From Ditibartonella choladocola (GTDB lineage Bacteria; Pseudomonadota; Alphaproteobacteria; Rhizobiales; Rhizobiaceae), in contig NZ_CP015625.1 of NCBI RefSeq assembly GCF_002007565.1, positions 1,612,001 to 1,676,000 on the forward strand: a stretch of 64,000 nt of DNA, written 5' to 3'. The notes below the pieces were generated by a model. It saw only the letters and a list, made by a program, of their open reading frames with translations. It had not been told where the DNA came from and did no database searches. Positions within the stretch are counted from its first letter, which is position 1, and every line of letters starts with the position of its first letter. Position numbers and translations under genes: made by a program. Positions 55,697 to 64,000 of the stretch are shown in pieces.

Positions 55697-56557
55697 TTAT
55701 TTATCCCCATCATTGCCTGTAACAACCGGCGTATCTTTTTTAGACCCCCATTCACTCCATGACCCATCGTAAAGCCTTACATTATGGTTACCTAATGACT
55801 CAAGAGCCAATGCCAATACCGCTGCTGTTACACCGGAACCACATGTTGTCACAACCGGTGCGGCAACGTTAATGCCTGCATCCTTGAAAATTGTTTTAAC
55901 CTTGCTCAAGTCTTTGAAATTGCCATCTTCGGATAAAGTCGCAAAAGGAATGTTGTGAGCGCCCGGCATATGACCGGAACGAATTCCCGGCCGTGGTTCG
56001 GCTTCTTCGCCCAAAAATCTTTTATGATTGCGTGCGTCGGCGATCTGCGTGGTTTTACCGTCAACAAGCTGGCGCATCTCGTCAATGAGCACAACTTTAT
56101 TCGCATCAAAATCGACTTTGAAAACGGTTTTCTTGACCTGTGTCGGTTCACTTGTGACAGGATAGTGCTTTTCTTTCCATTTGCTGAAGCCACCGTCGAG
56201 AACATAGACATTTTTTGCCCCCATAACCCGAAACATCCACCATGCCCGCGGTGCCGAGAAAAAGCCGATACTGTCATAGACGACAATGATGTCATCGGCA
56301 TTGACGCCCATCGCACTGGCGAAGCCTGCAAAATTCTGCGGACTTGGTAGCGTGTGGGGAAGACCCGATGTTTCGTCACAGACTTTATCATGATCGAAAA
56401 ATACGGCTCCCGGTATATGCGACTTCTCGTATTCTTCGCGTGCGTTACGCTTGGCGGCAGGCAAGTACCATGATGCATCCAGAACCGAAAGGTTCGGTTC
56501 GCCGAGGCGCGCTTTCAACCAATCGTCCGAAACAATAAATTCACTATGGTCAGTCAT
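55697..56557 (-). CDS. sseA: 3-mercaptopyruvate sulfurtransferase
   Basis: Two-domain rhodanese that moves sulfur from 3-mercaptopyruvate to a thiol or cyanide acceptor. The 286-residue protein has an inactive N-terminal rhodanese domain (LDASWYLPAAKRNAREEYE) and a C-terminal domain with the catalytic loop CGSGVTA, the residue pattern of mercaptopyruvate rather than thiosulfate enzymes. It lies upstream of the GNAT gene on the same strand. Confidence 0.93.
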   Translation of the reverse strand: MTDHSEFIVSDDWLKARLGEPNLSVLDASWYLPAAKRNAREEYEKSHIPGAVFFDHDKVCDETSGLPHTLPSPQNFAGFASAMGVNADDIIVVYDSIGFFSAPRAWWMFRVMGAKNVYVLDGGFSKWKEKHYPVTSEPTQVKKTVFKVDFDANKVVLIDEMRQLVDGKTTQIADARNHKRFLGEEAEPRPGIRSGHMPGAHNIPFATLSEDGNFKDLSKVKTIFKDAGINVAAPVVTTCGSGVTAAVLALALESLGNHNVRLYDGSWSEWGSKKDTPVVTGNDGDK

Positions 56558-56958
56558 AATAAAATTCGATCTTCCCTGATATTAAAAAACGATCATCGCA
56601 TGAAGCGATATTTTCAAAAACTCCTGAATATAGTAGCGGACTCCTTCTCCTATGCAAGTTCTATCTCCCGAAATTCAATGTTTTAAAAATAGCTTTTTTT
56701 AATTTTTATATGTCGCGAAAACCGACAGGCCGTTTTTTCCGTTCATTAAAACGTGTTCCCCTATATTGCTGACAAGGAAACTCTGTTCCGTTCGCCCACT
56801 CAACTCGATTAATTCCCTGATTATGTTTGCCACTTTTTCAGGAAAATGAAAAAGCCCGAAAGGCTATAATTTGCCTTCGGGCTTCTTTTTGAACAGATTA
56901 AAACGCTAAGAATAGCAGCTTTTTGCGCGGCTGTTTTGGCAACAATTGCGTGACAAAC
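56558..56958. other. Intergenic region sseA-rhlE
   Basis: About 400 bases, AT-rich, holding the upstream region of sseA and the terminator at 56852-56884. No gene seen. Confidence 0.55.
56852..56884 (-). terminator. Bidirectional Rho-independent terminator downstream of rhlE
   Basis: AAGCCCGAAAGGC (56852-56864) pairs with GCCTTCGGGCTT (56873-56884), with one bulged base, around an 8-base loop. T runs occur on both sides. It serves rhlE on the minus strand. Confidence 0.85.
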
Positions 56959-58509
56959 TCATGCTGCACGTCTTACCGATTTTCTCAGTCTCACCGGCTT
57001 TTTACGGCTGGCTGTTTTTTTCCTTTTCGGGCTTGCCGGTTTGTTATTTCGCGTATCCGACTTTTCCGATCCGGTTTTTGCGCCATCAAAGTCGCGATTG
57101 CGCTTGGCATTATTCCTGCTGCCGAAATTTTTACGGCTTCTTTTGGAAGATTTGTGGCTCTCTTCTCTGCTTGTTGCTTCTTTGTCGCCTGCCCCGTTAT
57201 CGAAATCATTTGCGAACATACGCGTCTCGTCGGCAGTTTTCCGCAAAACACGCTTGCGCCGATGGGTCCGGTTGTTTTCGCGACGCCCGTCGGCAGCATT
57301 ATCGGCTCTGTTCTGTTCATTATGCCCATGGTCTTTGTGCGGTTTTTCCGGTAAAGGCCCGAATTGAGGCGGCACATCTTCACGCGGCAATTTCATACGA
57401 ATGACACGTTCAACCGCTTTCAGCCGTGCACTCTCGATCGCTTCATCGTAAAGCGTAATTGCTTCGCCATGAGCACCGTTACGACCGGTTCGGCCAATCC
57501 TGTGTACGTAACTTTCCGCTTCATCCGGCAGTTCGTAATTGATAACATGGCTGATACCGGGCACATCAATGCCCCGCGCGGCAATATCGGTCGCGACAAG
57601 TACCCGCACTGTGCCATCACGAAAACCTTTTAATGCTTTTTGACGTGCATTTTGCGATTTGTTTCCGTGAATTGCAGCAACAGAATAACCGGTTTTTGCA
57701 AGGTTTCTTGTCACAGCATCTGCCCCGTGCTTTGTGCGTGTAAACACAATCACCGAACTTAAAGCCGGATTGGTTAGAAGTTTGTTGAGAACATCTTTCT
57801 TGTCGCGCCGGCTGACGTTATGAAGAACCTGATTGATTTCTGCCGCTGTTGTCCCCTGTCGGGCGACTTCTACATGGACGGGGTCATGAAGAAGCGTCTC
57901 TGCCAGTTTTTCAATCTCTTTCGGCATTGTCGCAGAAAATAGTGCCGTTTGACGACCTTTCGCGACAAGCTTGGCGATTTCACGCACATCCTTGATAAAG
58001 CCCATATCCAACATACGGTCAGCTTCATCCAGAACGAGATAATCCGTCTTCGACAGATCGACACATTTTTCACGCACCAGATCCATAAGCCGGCCGGGCG
58101 TTGCAATAAGAACATCAACGCCTTGTGCCATGCGCCTGATCTGGGAATTTCTCGATACACCGCCAAGAATGAGAGCGGTGGAAAGATGTGTACCTTTGGC
58201 GACCATGTGAATGGCTTCTTCAATCTGTACAGCAAGTTCACGCGTGGGAGCCAAGATCAACGCACGAGCGGTTTTCGGGCGGCGTTTGTCGCCCAGCGCA
58301 AGAATCTTCGTCAAAATCGGCAAGCCGAAAGCCAGAGTCTTGCCAGAACCGGTCTGGGCGATGCCCAACAGGTCACAATCTGCAAGCATGGAAGGAATGG
58401 CCTGTTCCTGAATAGGTTTCGGCTCGGTCATACCGGCTTTCAACAAATTTTTGGCAAGAACAGGCGATACACCCAATGCCTCGAAGGCATTTGAATTTTG
58501 TGTTTTCAA
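56959..58509 (-). CDS. rhlE: DEAD-box ATP-dependent RNA helicase, RhlE type
   Basis: RNA helicase of ribosome assembly and mRNA turnover, 516 residues. The Q motif is FEALGVSPVLAKNLLKAGM, motif I is AQTGSGKTLAF, motif II is VLDEADRMLDMGF, motif III is SAT and motif VI is HRIGRTGRNG. After residue 370 a long, basic, low-complexity tail rich in Lys, Arg, Asn and Asp follows, which is normal in RhlE-type proteins and variable in sequence. It is transcribed alone and ends at a strong terminator. Confidence 0.93.
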   Translation of the reverse strand: MKTQNSNAFEALGVSPVLAKNLLKAGMTEPKPIQEQAIPSMLADCDLLGIAQTGSGKTLAFGLPILTKILALGDKRRPKTARALILAPTRELAVQIEEAIHMVAKGTHLSTALILGGVSRNSQIRRMAQGVDVLIATPGRLMDLVREKCVDLSKTDYLVLDEADRMLDMGFIKDVREIAKLVAKGRQTALFSATMPKEIEKLAETLLHDPVHVEVARQGTTAAEINQVLHNVSRRDKKDVLNKLLTNPALSSVIVFTRTKHGADAVTRNLAKTGYSVAAIHGNKSQNARQKALKGFRDGTVRVLVATDIAARGIDVPGISHVINYELPDEAESYVHRIGRTGRNGAHGEAITLYDEAIESARLKAVERVIRMKLPREDVPPQFGPLPEKPHKDHGHNEQNRADNAADGRRENNRTHRRKRVLRKTADETRMFANDFDNGAGDKEATSREESHKSSKRSRKNFGSRNNAKRNRDFDGAKTGSEKSDTRNNKPASPKRKKTASRKKPVRLRKSVRRAA

Positions 58510-59277
58510 AATAAAATCTTTCCCTGCCAGCTTTTCACAGGCAGGCTATGTAAAATCCGAAACTTCCGCGCAACAGGAAAATCAGAACAATCAAAACCAA
58601 GGACGAAACGCTTGGGGATAAACCTCGCAGCGACTTGCGCGACCAATGAACACCCCGAACAGGGATGAATGATGCTACAAAGTCCCTTAAATAGAAAGTT
58701 GGCAATCCAACCCAAGCATCACGAGCGACCTTATCGTTCAATACGGTCTGAAATGCAACCGGTTTCCGTGATGTTAAACCATTTTTCTTCGCGCCTTATG
58801 ATGCCCTGTATAATTTGTGAAGACATGTACGACCTGTGAAGCCCGTATGCCTTGCATAGAGCTGCATAGACCTGCATGACTTACGACGGCTTCATCGACG
58901 GAAACAAAAAATATCATTAAAGGGCTGGCTCGCTATCAGAAAACGGAGTGGGTTCAATTTATGCTTGCTGCCTATCGCAAACAGGTACCGGCCCGATTTA
59001 TAAAACGTTTTCCGCGTTTCAGTCAGTCAATCCGATGAAGGTCGAGCTGACCTTGAAGCGCATCCAATGGCCGAAGAATTGAAAATAGAACTCGCCCGCA
59101 GCCTTATAAAGGCTTTTTGCTCTTCAAACACGGTCGCCTTTGCCGCCACTTTGAGTGTATTTGGCGGCAGTGCGAACCGGACAACGACAATAATCATAGC
59201 GATTTTAAAAAGTTGGCTTATGACCAACACGCGAGGAACGCCCGCCTTGAACGTTTTGAAATAGGCGCGAAAAATTC
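58510..59277. other. Intergenic region between rhlE and an exported protein gene
   Basis: About 770 bases without a credible gene. A frame at 59117-59320 with several Cys and charged residues (CRHFECIWRQCEPDND) runs into the opposite-strand gene and lacks a ribosome-binding site. The rhlE promoter must lie near 58510-58600. Confidence 0.5.
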
Positions 59278-59808
59278 CTATTTACGGGTAATTTTTTCCT
59301 GCGGAATGTTTACGTCCTGATAGTCCGGATAAATTTCCAGAAATACCGGATTTTGTACCGTCTTCTGACCACCATAGATGAGATGCCATTTGGTGTTATC
59401 AAGAATTGCCAGTGTAGGATATTCGGCAATAGTATCTTTTGTTTCGATATGGGTTGGTATGAGCGCATAAGGAATGCCGGTTGCAGTCTGCCGGTATTCT
59501 ATTTTTTCCCCGTCAAGACGATAGCCGCCAGCCGAAAGATTAGAAAACTGGCTATCCAGTTGTTTGACAAAATTCTGCTTGAGCGTTTGTTCATCGGTCT
59601 TCAGCCTGAGCGCCATCTCCTTGAAAAGGCGTTCAGGCATATTATTGGCAATGAAGTTCAAATCTTTCCGTTGTGCTGCATTATTGATTTCCGCAACAAG
59701 GCCGTCCAGTTCGGCTTTCTGGATAGAATTGGGTTCTGCTGCACCGGACATTCCCGCACCTGACAAAAACAATGCAAAACCAAGAAACAGTAAAGAAACA
59801 AACTTCAT
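59278..59808 (-). CDS. Exported protein of unknown function
   Basis: A 176-residue protein with a signal peptide (MKFVSLLFLGFALFLSGAG, cleavage expected after SGAA). The mature part starts with a helical, charged segment (IQKAELDGLVAEINNAAQRK) and continues with a mixed domain (YALIPTHIETKDTIAEYP). I do not recognise the family; the pattern resembles small periplasmic nuclear-transport-factor-like domains, but this is weak. ATG at 59808 is chosen over a TTG three codons upstream. It follows ilvA on the same strand with a 41-base gap and could be cotranscribed. Confidence 0.72.
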   Translation of the reverse strand: MKFVSLLFLGFALFLSGAGMSGAAEPNSIQKAELDGLVAEINNAAQRKDLNFIANNMPERLFKEMALRLKTDEQTLKQNFVKQLDSQFSNLSAGGYRLDGEKIEYRQTATGIPYALIPTHIETKDTIAEYPTLAILDNTKWHLIYGGQKTVQNPVFLEIYPDYQDVNIPQEKITRK

Positions 59809-59849
59809 TGGAAACAACCTTCAAGATTCGATATAATTGTCGCTTTCAA

Positions 59850-61118
59850 CTAGATGATATAATCAAACAACACCCGGTCATTGGTAATATCACGATAGGC
59901 CCAGCCAAGCTCTTTGAACTTTGTTTCAAGAACAGCAAAGTTCTCGAACCGCTTGGTTTCGATAGCAATGAGAACAGAACCGAAGTTACGCGCCGATTTT
60001 TTCAAATATTCAAAGCGCGCAACATCATCATCCGGCCCCAACTGGTCAAGAAAACCGCGCAATGCCCCAGGGCGTTGCGGAAAACGGAAAATAAAATATT
60101 TTTTCAATCCTTGATAGCGTAAGGCGCGTTCTTTCACTTCCGGCAAACGTTCAAAATCGAAATTGCCACCCGAAACGATAAGCAGAATTTTTTTGCCCTT
60201 CAAATCCTGCGGAGAAATACTCTTCAATGCATCAATTGAAAGACCGCCAGCCGGTTCAAGCACAATGCCTTCTACATTGAGCATTTCAATCATTGTTGCA
60301 CTTAAACGGTTTTCCGGAACGATCAACACATCATAAGGCGAAAACTTCTTCAGCATCTTGAAGTTCAGTTCGCCGATCTGCGCAACGGCCGCGCCATCGA
60401 CAAATGTATCAACATCTTCCAGTTTGACACGTTTACCTTCTTTGAGGCTCGTATAGAGGCTCGCTGCTCCTTCCGGTTCTGCAAAACGGATATGGGTTTT
60501 TGTCCAACCGCTTTCATGGATGAAATGGCTGATACCACTGGCAAGCCCGCCACCACCGACCGGAATAATGACCAGATCCGGCTTTTCATCACCGACAAGC
60601 TCTTGCCATTGTTTAGCAGCTTCATACATGACTGTCGCTTGTCCGGTTACAATCCGCATATCATCAAAAGGCGGTGCCATAACCCCGCCCCCTTCTGCAA
60701 CAAAAGCTCGTGCGGCTGCATAACATTGATCGAAGGTATCACCAATCATGCGAATTTCAATAAATTCGCCACCGAATGTGCGTGTTTTATCAATCTTCTG
60801 TTGGGGGGTTGTCACCGGCATAAAGATGACGCCCTTGCGTTTGAAATGGTGGCAGGCAAAAGCCAAACCTTGAGCGTGATTGCCGGCAGAAGCGCAAACA
60901 AAAGCTGCTTCCGGTGCGACCTTATCGAGCATTTGCGAAATGAAATTGAAAGCACCACGAATTTTATAGGAACGAACCGGTGTCAGATCCTCACGCTTGA
61001 GGTAAATTTCTGCATCATATTTTTGGCTTAGATACTCGTTCCGCTGAAGCGGGGTCTCATCAAAAAGACTGCGCAAAGCTTTCGCAGCTTTTGCCACGTC
61101 CTGAACAAATTCACTCAT
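59850..61118 (-). CDS. ilvA: Threonine ammonia-lyase (threonine deaminase)
   Basis: PLP enzyme that converts threonine to 2-oxobutanoate, the first step to isoleucine. The 422-residue protein has the cofactor Lys in SYKIRGAFNF near residue 52, the phosphate-binding glycine loop VGGGGLASG near residue 188 and a C-terminal ACT-like regulatory domain with FRFPQRPGALRGFLDQL. Length and one ACT-like domain fit the shorter IlvA class. Serine and threonine dehydratases share the core, so catabolic function cannot be excluded. Confidence 0.92.
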   Translation of the reverse strand: MSEFVQDVAKAAKALRSLFDETPLQRNEYLSQKYDAEIYLKREDLTPVRSYKIRGAFNFISQMLDKVAPEAAFVCASAGNHAQGLAFACHHFKRKGVIFMPVTTPQQKIDKTRTFGGEFIEIRMIGDTFDQCYAAARAFVAEGGGVMAPPFDDMRIVTGQATVMYEAAKQWQELVGDEKPDLVIIPVGGGGLASGISHFIHESGWTKTHIRFAEPEGAASLYTSLKEGKRVKLEDVDTFVDGAAVAQIGELNFKMLKKFSPYDVLIVPENRLSATMIEMLNVEGIVLEPAGGLSIDALKSISPQDLKGKKILLIVSGGNFDFERLPEVKERALRYQGLKKYFIFRFPQRPGALRGFLDQLGPDDDVARFEYLKKSARNFGSVLIAIETKRFENFAVLETKFKELGWAYRDITNDRVLFDYII

Positions 61119-62250
61119 GATATAAAATGCTTTCTATTCCATATAATTCGAGCCGGCTTTATTTGTCTCCAAAAGCCGATTGCGCCAGATTAGAACAAAC
61201 ACAATTATATTCAACAAAAATTCGCGGTCCAATAGGCCGGAGACACAAATTGTTTATCGTAAAACAGAAACCCGCTGTTTGAAATTGGCGCAATAAAAAC
61301 GTCCGCGACATTTAACAAAGTCGAAAATAAACGGTGACGAGCGGCTGCGATCATGAATGGCTTTTTTCCCGACCGTCAAAAACTCATAAAACCGGCTTGT
61401 TCCAAGTCACAATTCATATGATCGCATTTATCAGATTAATGACTCTCTATGCCTGAGCAAAGCCCAAGCTATTTTAACTTTGCTCTAACACTTTCAACAA
61501 GCCGCCCCCCCCTTTTTTTAAGAAAAACAATTTTGATATTTTGTACCAAATGACGTGTTTTTTCAAAATTATACACACGTAAACTGTGCTCCTGATAAAT
61601 TCGGAAAATCCGGTCAAGATCAGCAAAGTTTCGCGAAATGTCATGGAAATTGCGTTAATCTTATCTTGTATTGTTAAACCTTTATCAAATAACCGATTTA
61701 TTATTTTGAACGATCTTTCGAGCTTTTCCCGTCAGACGGAATCATTTTGGAATGATGCACCCTTTCATTCCCCCAAAAATATGTTTCCGATAAAATATTG
61801 AACGGGAATTTGTCCCGTCATTTTATTTTGCCCAATTATTCCGCATAAATATTTCCGATTGCTTGCGGCTTTGCCTGAATAACTTTGGAATAGTGGTCTT
61901 GTATGACGTTGTTTTCCAGTTCCTTGATGAAGAAGCTCGCATTCATAAAAGCGCTTTGCTCACGCCGGATAGCGGAAAGAAGAGCAATTCAACATCCCCG
62001 TCATTTGTCGCCTTTATTAATAAAACATATTATCGGGATTTATTGTTTATCAGGATTTATTGCGAGCGATCACCTTTAGTAAAAGGAATAAAACATTATA
62101 AACATGTCTTATGCTTTTTTTGATCGGAAGACAAAAAATATTGCATGATCGCGCTAGCACGAAAAATGTTGTGGCTATCATGAATGAGCGGATTTTAATA
62201 AAAATTATGGCTTCACTTTTTAATATTCGTTCCCTATAAGGGCAAGTGCT
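61119..62250. other. Intergenic region ilvA to tRNA-Leu
   Basis: About 1.1 kb without a convincing gene. A frame of 71 codons beginning with GTG at 61586 ends at 61801 directly before a small hairpin (ACGGGA-ATTTG-TCCCGT, 61802-61818, then a T-rich tail), which could be the end of a small gene or a relic. I see no family match. Confidence 0.5.
61802..61832 (+). terminator. Small terminator-like hairpin
   Basis: ACGGGA pairs with TCCCGT around a 5-base loop and is followed by CATTTTATTTT. It follows the unassigned frame that ends at 61801. Confidence 0.4.
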
Positions 62251-62337
62251 GCGGACGTGGCGAAATTGGTATACGCTAGGGACTTAAAATCCCTCGATCT
62301 TTAGATCATGCGGGTTCAAGTCCCGCCGTCCGCACCA
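62251..62337 (+). tRNA. tRNA-Leu (anticodon TAA)
   Basis: Acceptor arm GCGGACG (62251-62257) pairs with CGTCCGC (62327-62333). The anticodon loop CTTAAAA carries TAA, a long variable arm (TCGATCTTTAGATCATG) marks a class II tRNA, the T loop is GGTTCAAGTCC and CCA is encoded. Confidence 0.97.
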
Positions 62338-62485
62338 TTATCCTGAAGTTCTTATGCTCCTATTGTTTAGAACATCGCTTTGCGGGTTTTATTGCACGAT
62401 TTTATTTCGCGAAAAATACCGCTTATACCGGTGGAAACAGTATGACAGCTATTTACAAAACTATTAGCTTGAAACTCCGAACAGG

Positions 62486-62752
62486 TTATTTGAAACTTGC
62501 CCGGCTTCCGTTGATTTCAATCGTATCCGTTGCCTTGATCGCAAACCTGTCACCATTCGGAAAGGTCACAAAACATCCTTTCGGACAAATATCAACTGTC
62601 TGATCGGCTTTCAATGAAACATCGCGTCGCGAACTTCCTTCGGCAACCACCAGAGATTGTGTTTTCTGATCTGTATTTTTTATCGTTGCCGCCAAACCTT
62701 CATGCGACGCGAAAGAGGCAAAAGCAATGATTGCAAGCAAACATTTTTTCAT
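62486..62752 (-). CDS. Small exported protein of unknown function
   Basis: An 88-residue protein with a signal peptide (MKKCLLAIIAFASFASHEG, cleavage expected after LAA). The mature domain of about 65 residues has a pair of Cys in DICPKGCFVTFPNGDRF that could form a disulfide, with beta-strand-like pattern. No family name is recognised, though short proteins like it occur in Rhizobiales. ATG at 62752 lies two bases after the mscS-type stop; GAGGGG upstream gives a site. Cotranscription with the channel gene is likely. Confidence 0.78.
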   Translation of the reverse strand: MKKCLLAIIAFASFASHEGLAATIKNTDQKTQSLVVAEGSSRRDVSLKADQTVDICPKGCFVTFPNGDRFAIKATDTIEINGSRASFK

Positions 62753-62754
62753 AG

Positions 62755-64000
62755 TCACGTAATCCCCTCGTCGGAAAACCGTTTATAGGCCTGAAAGCGA
62801 ACCTTGTTTGTAACGCCGATTGTCGACGTTATATCAGGCACATAAATTGCCAAAGTAAAGTTGAAATTATTGCTATCGAAACTTGAAAAGCTCACCCATG
62901 GACCAGGGTTTTTCAAAACTCCGTCGGTTGCATTGGCAACATCCATCAATACTTCAACAATGTGTTCAGGATCCGACATGGCAGGAACAGTAAAGGTAAC
63001 ATCAACACGACCGATTTTATTGCGATGTGTCCAGTTGCCGACATTATTGTTTATGAGACTTGAATTCGGCACGATTATGGTTTGCCGCTTCAATGTTTCA
63101 ACTTCTGTCGCCCGAACGCTGATACGTTTGACAATTCCCACAATTGTACCGGTTTCGACATAATCGCCGACTTTGAACGGGCGTTCGGCCAGAAGGATAA
63201 GGCCTGAAACAAAATTCTGGACAATGTTTTGAAGTCCGAAGCCGATACCAAGTGAAAGACCACCGGCGATCAATGCCAGACTGCTCAGGTTGAAACCCGC
63301 CGCCGACAGGCCGATTAAAGCCGAAAGTGCAATCCCTCCATAACCGACAACAGTGCGAATGGAATTTCTCACACCCGAATCTACTTTTCCGCGGGCGAGA
63401 ACCGTTCCATCAAGCCAGCCGATAAACCAGCGGATTAAAAACCAGCTTATCAGGAAGAAAATGATGCCGATAGAAATGCCAACGAGCGAAATGGAAACGT
63501 TTCCGATCTCGAAGCCGGTCATGATATGGACGAAGGCTGAAAAAATATCTGAAGCGGAAAAGCCCAATTGCATAATAATGGGCGGCACGCAGACGACAAT
63601 GACAATGATGTTGAGAAGGATACCGGCAACCAGACCGAGTTGATCCATTGTGCTGTCATCAATGTTAAAACGTTGAACGAGACGGCGTCCAATAAATGTT
63701 TTTGCAAACGCACCTTCTTCCGCCGTTGCACGCGCGGTCTGGATGCCCAGATACATGAGAACGAGGAAAGCACCGCTAACGACAATTTGTTGGGAAATAA
63801 ACCGCGCCATACCCACATAACCGGCAAGTGCAGTCAAAATAGGTATCAGCCCTACAATGATAAGCGGAATGCGAATGTAAAGCGGCCAGTGCGTTACTTT
63901 CAGGTCATCATCGGGATTGGTTCGTGCCCGCACAAACGATATGGCCAGAATGATAATGCCAACGAGGATAACTGAAATAAAGCTCTTGGCAATAGCAAGT
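62755..64000 (-). CDS. Mechanosensitive channel, MscS family (5' end beyond window)
   Basis: Inner-membrane channel of the MscS superfamily that opens under membrane tension. At least 414 codons are present and the frame remains open through the right edge (LAIAKSFISVILVGIIIL is another membrane span), so the N-terminus is missing. It has several hydrophobic segments, then the conserved pore and beta domain: GFGLQNIVQNFVSGLILLAE, RPFKVGDYVETG, RATEVETLKRQTIIVPNS and GNWTHRNK. It belongs to the larger, multi-span class rather than E. coli-type MscS (286 residues). The gene ends next to the small exported protein gene. Confidence 0.9.
   Translation of the reverse strand, partial: LAIAKSFISVILVGIIILAISFVRARTNPDDDLKVTHWPLYIRIPLIIVGLIPILTALAGYVGMARFISQQIVVSGAFLVLMYLGIQTARATAEEGAFAKTFIGRRLVQRFNIDDSTMDQLGLVAGILLNIIVIVVCVPPIIMQLGFSASDIFSAFVHIMTGFEIGNVSISLVGISIGIIFFLISWFLIRWFIGWLDGTVLARGKVDSGVRNSIRTVVGYGGIALSALIGLSAAGFNLSSLALIAGGLSLGIGFGLQNIVQNFVSGLILLAERPFKVGDYVETGTIVGIVKRISVRATEVETLKRQTIIVPNSSLINNNVGNWTHRNKIGRVDVTFTVPAMSDPEHIVEVLMDVANATDGVLKNPGPWVSFSSFDSNNFNFTLAIYVPDITSTIGVTNKVRFQAYKRFSDEGIT

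Noticed and set aside
59117-59320. Cys-containing plus-strand frame (CRHFECIWRQC)
   Set aside because: It runs into the opposite-strand exported-protein gene, lacks a ribosome-binding site and matches no family I know.
12900-62250. CRISPR arrays
   Set aside because: All repeats seen are short tandem repeats without unique spacers, and no cas-like gene is present.

Overview
The window looks like a chromosomal segment of an alphaproteobacterium of the Rhizobiales, most likely a member of or relative of the Bartonellaceae with a plant- or insect-associated lifestyle. This is inferred from the valS-popZ-tolC-pcm neighbourhood, an ExoR homologue, a PcaQ-controlled pca set with ATAACC-type operators, moderate GC content, and wide, partly decayed intergenic spaces with small tandem repeats. 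No database search was possible; family calls rest on recognised motifs and lengths.

Layout. 1-2762: minus-strand str operon (rpsL, rpsG, fusA; fusA cut by the window edge). 3859-4635: xthA. 4780-8043: a complete GltIJKL glutamate/aspartate ABC importer. 8734-10099: exoR and a small lipoprotein. 10160-19438: minus-strand housekeeping genes valS, popZ, tolC and a pcm-like gene, with about 3 kb of foreign or decayed DNA between popZ and tolC (an orphan gene and a ruined IS481-type transposase). 20207-20954: tRNA-Cys and tRNA-Asn. 21540-22232: a glutathione S-transferase-like gene. 22767-26414: a large autotransporter gene interrupted by one in-frame amber codon.

27790-54809 is a catabolic region of about 27 kb. 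It holds a LacI-type regulator, a membrane PQQ-dependent dehydrogenase of the glucose/quinate/shikimate family and the cofactor operon pqqABCDE. Next come the LysR regulator pcaQ and, divergently, pcaDCHG. These are followed by an unusual run of six genes (AroE-like dehydrogenase, TIM-barrel isomerase/dehydratase-like protein, Gfo/Idh/MocA oxidoreductase, two paralogous FAD dehydrogenases, NIPSNAP protein), an MHS-family symporter, pcaB, pobA and a Liv-type five-gene ABC importer that probably corresponds to PcaMNVWX. Two matching PcaQ-like operators (36088-36103 and 46102-46117) tie the two halves together. The simplest reading is uptake and periplasmic/cytoplasmic oxidation of quinate, shikimate and hydroxybenzoates to protocatechuate, then ring cleavage through the beta-ketoadipate pathway. 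The pcaIJF genes and a 3-dehydroquinate dehydratase are not in the window.

55174-64000 returns to ordinary chromosomal genes: a GNAT acetyltransferase, sseA, rhlE, two small exported proteins, ilvA, tRNA-Leu and an MscS-type channel cut by the right edge.
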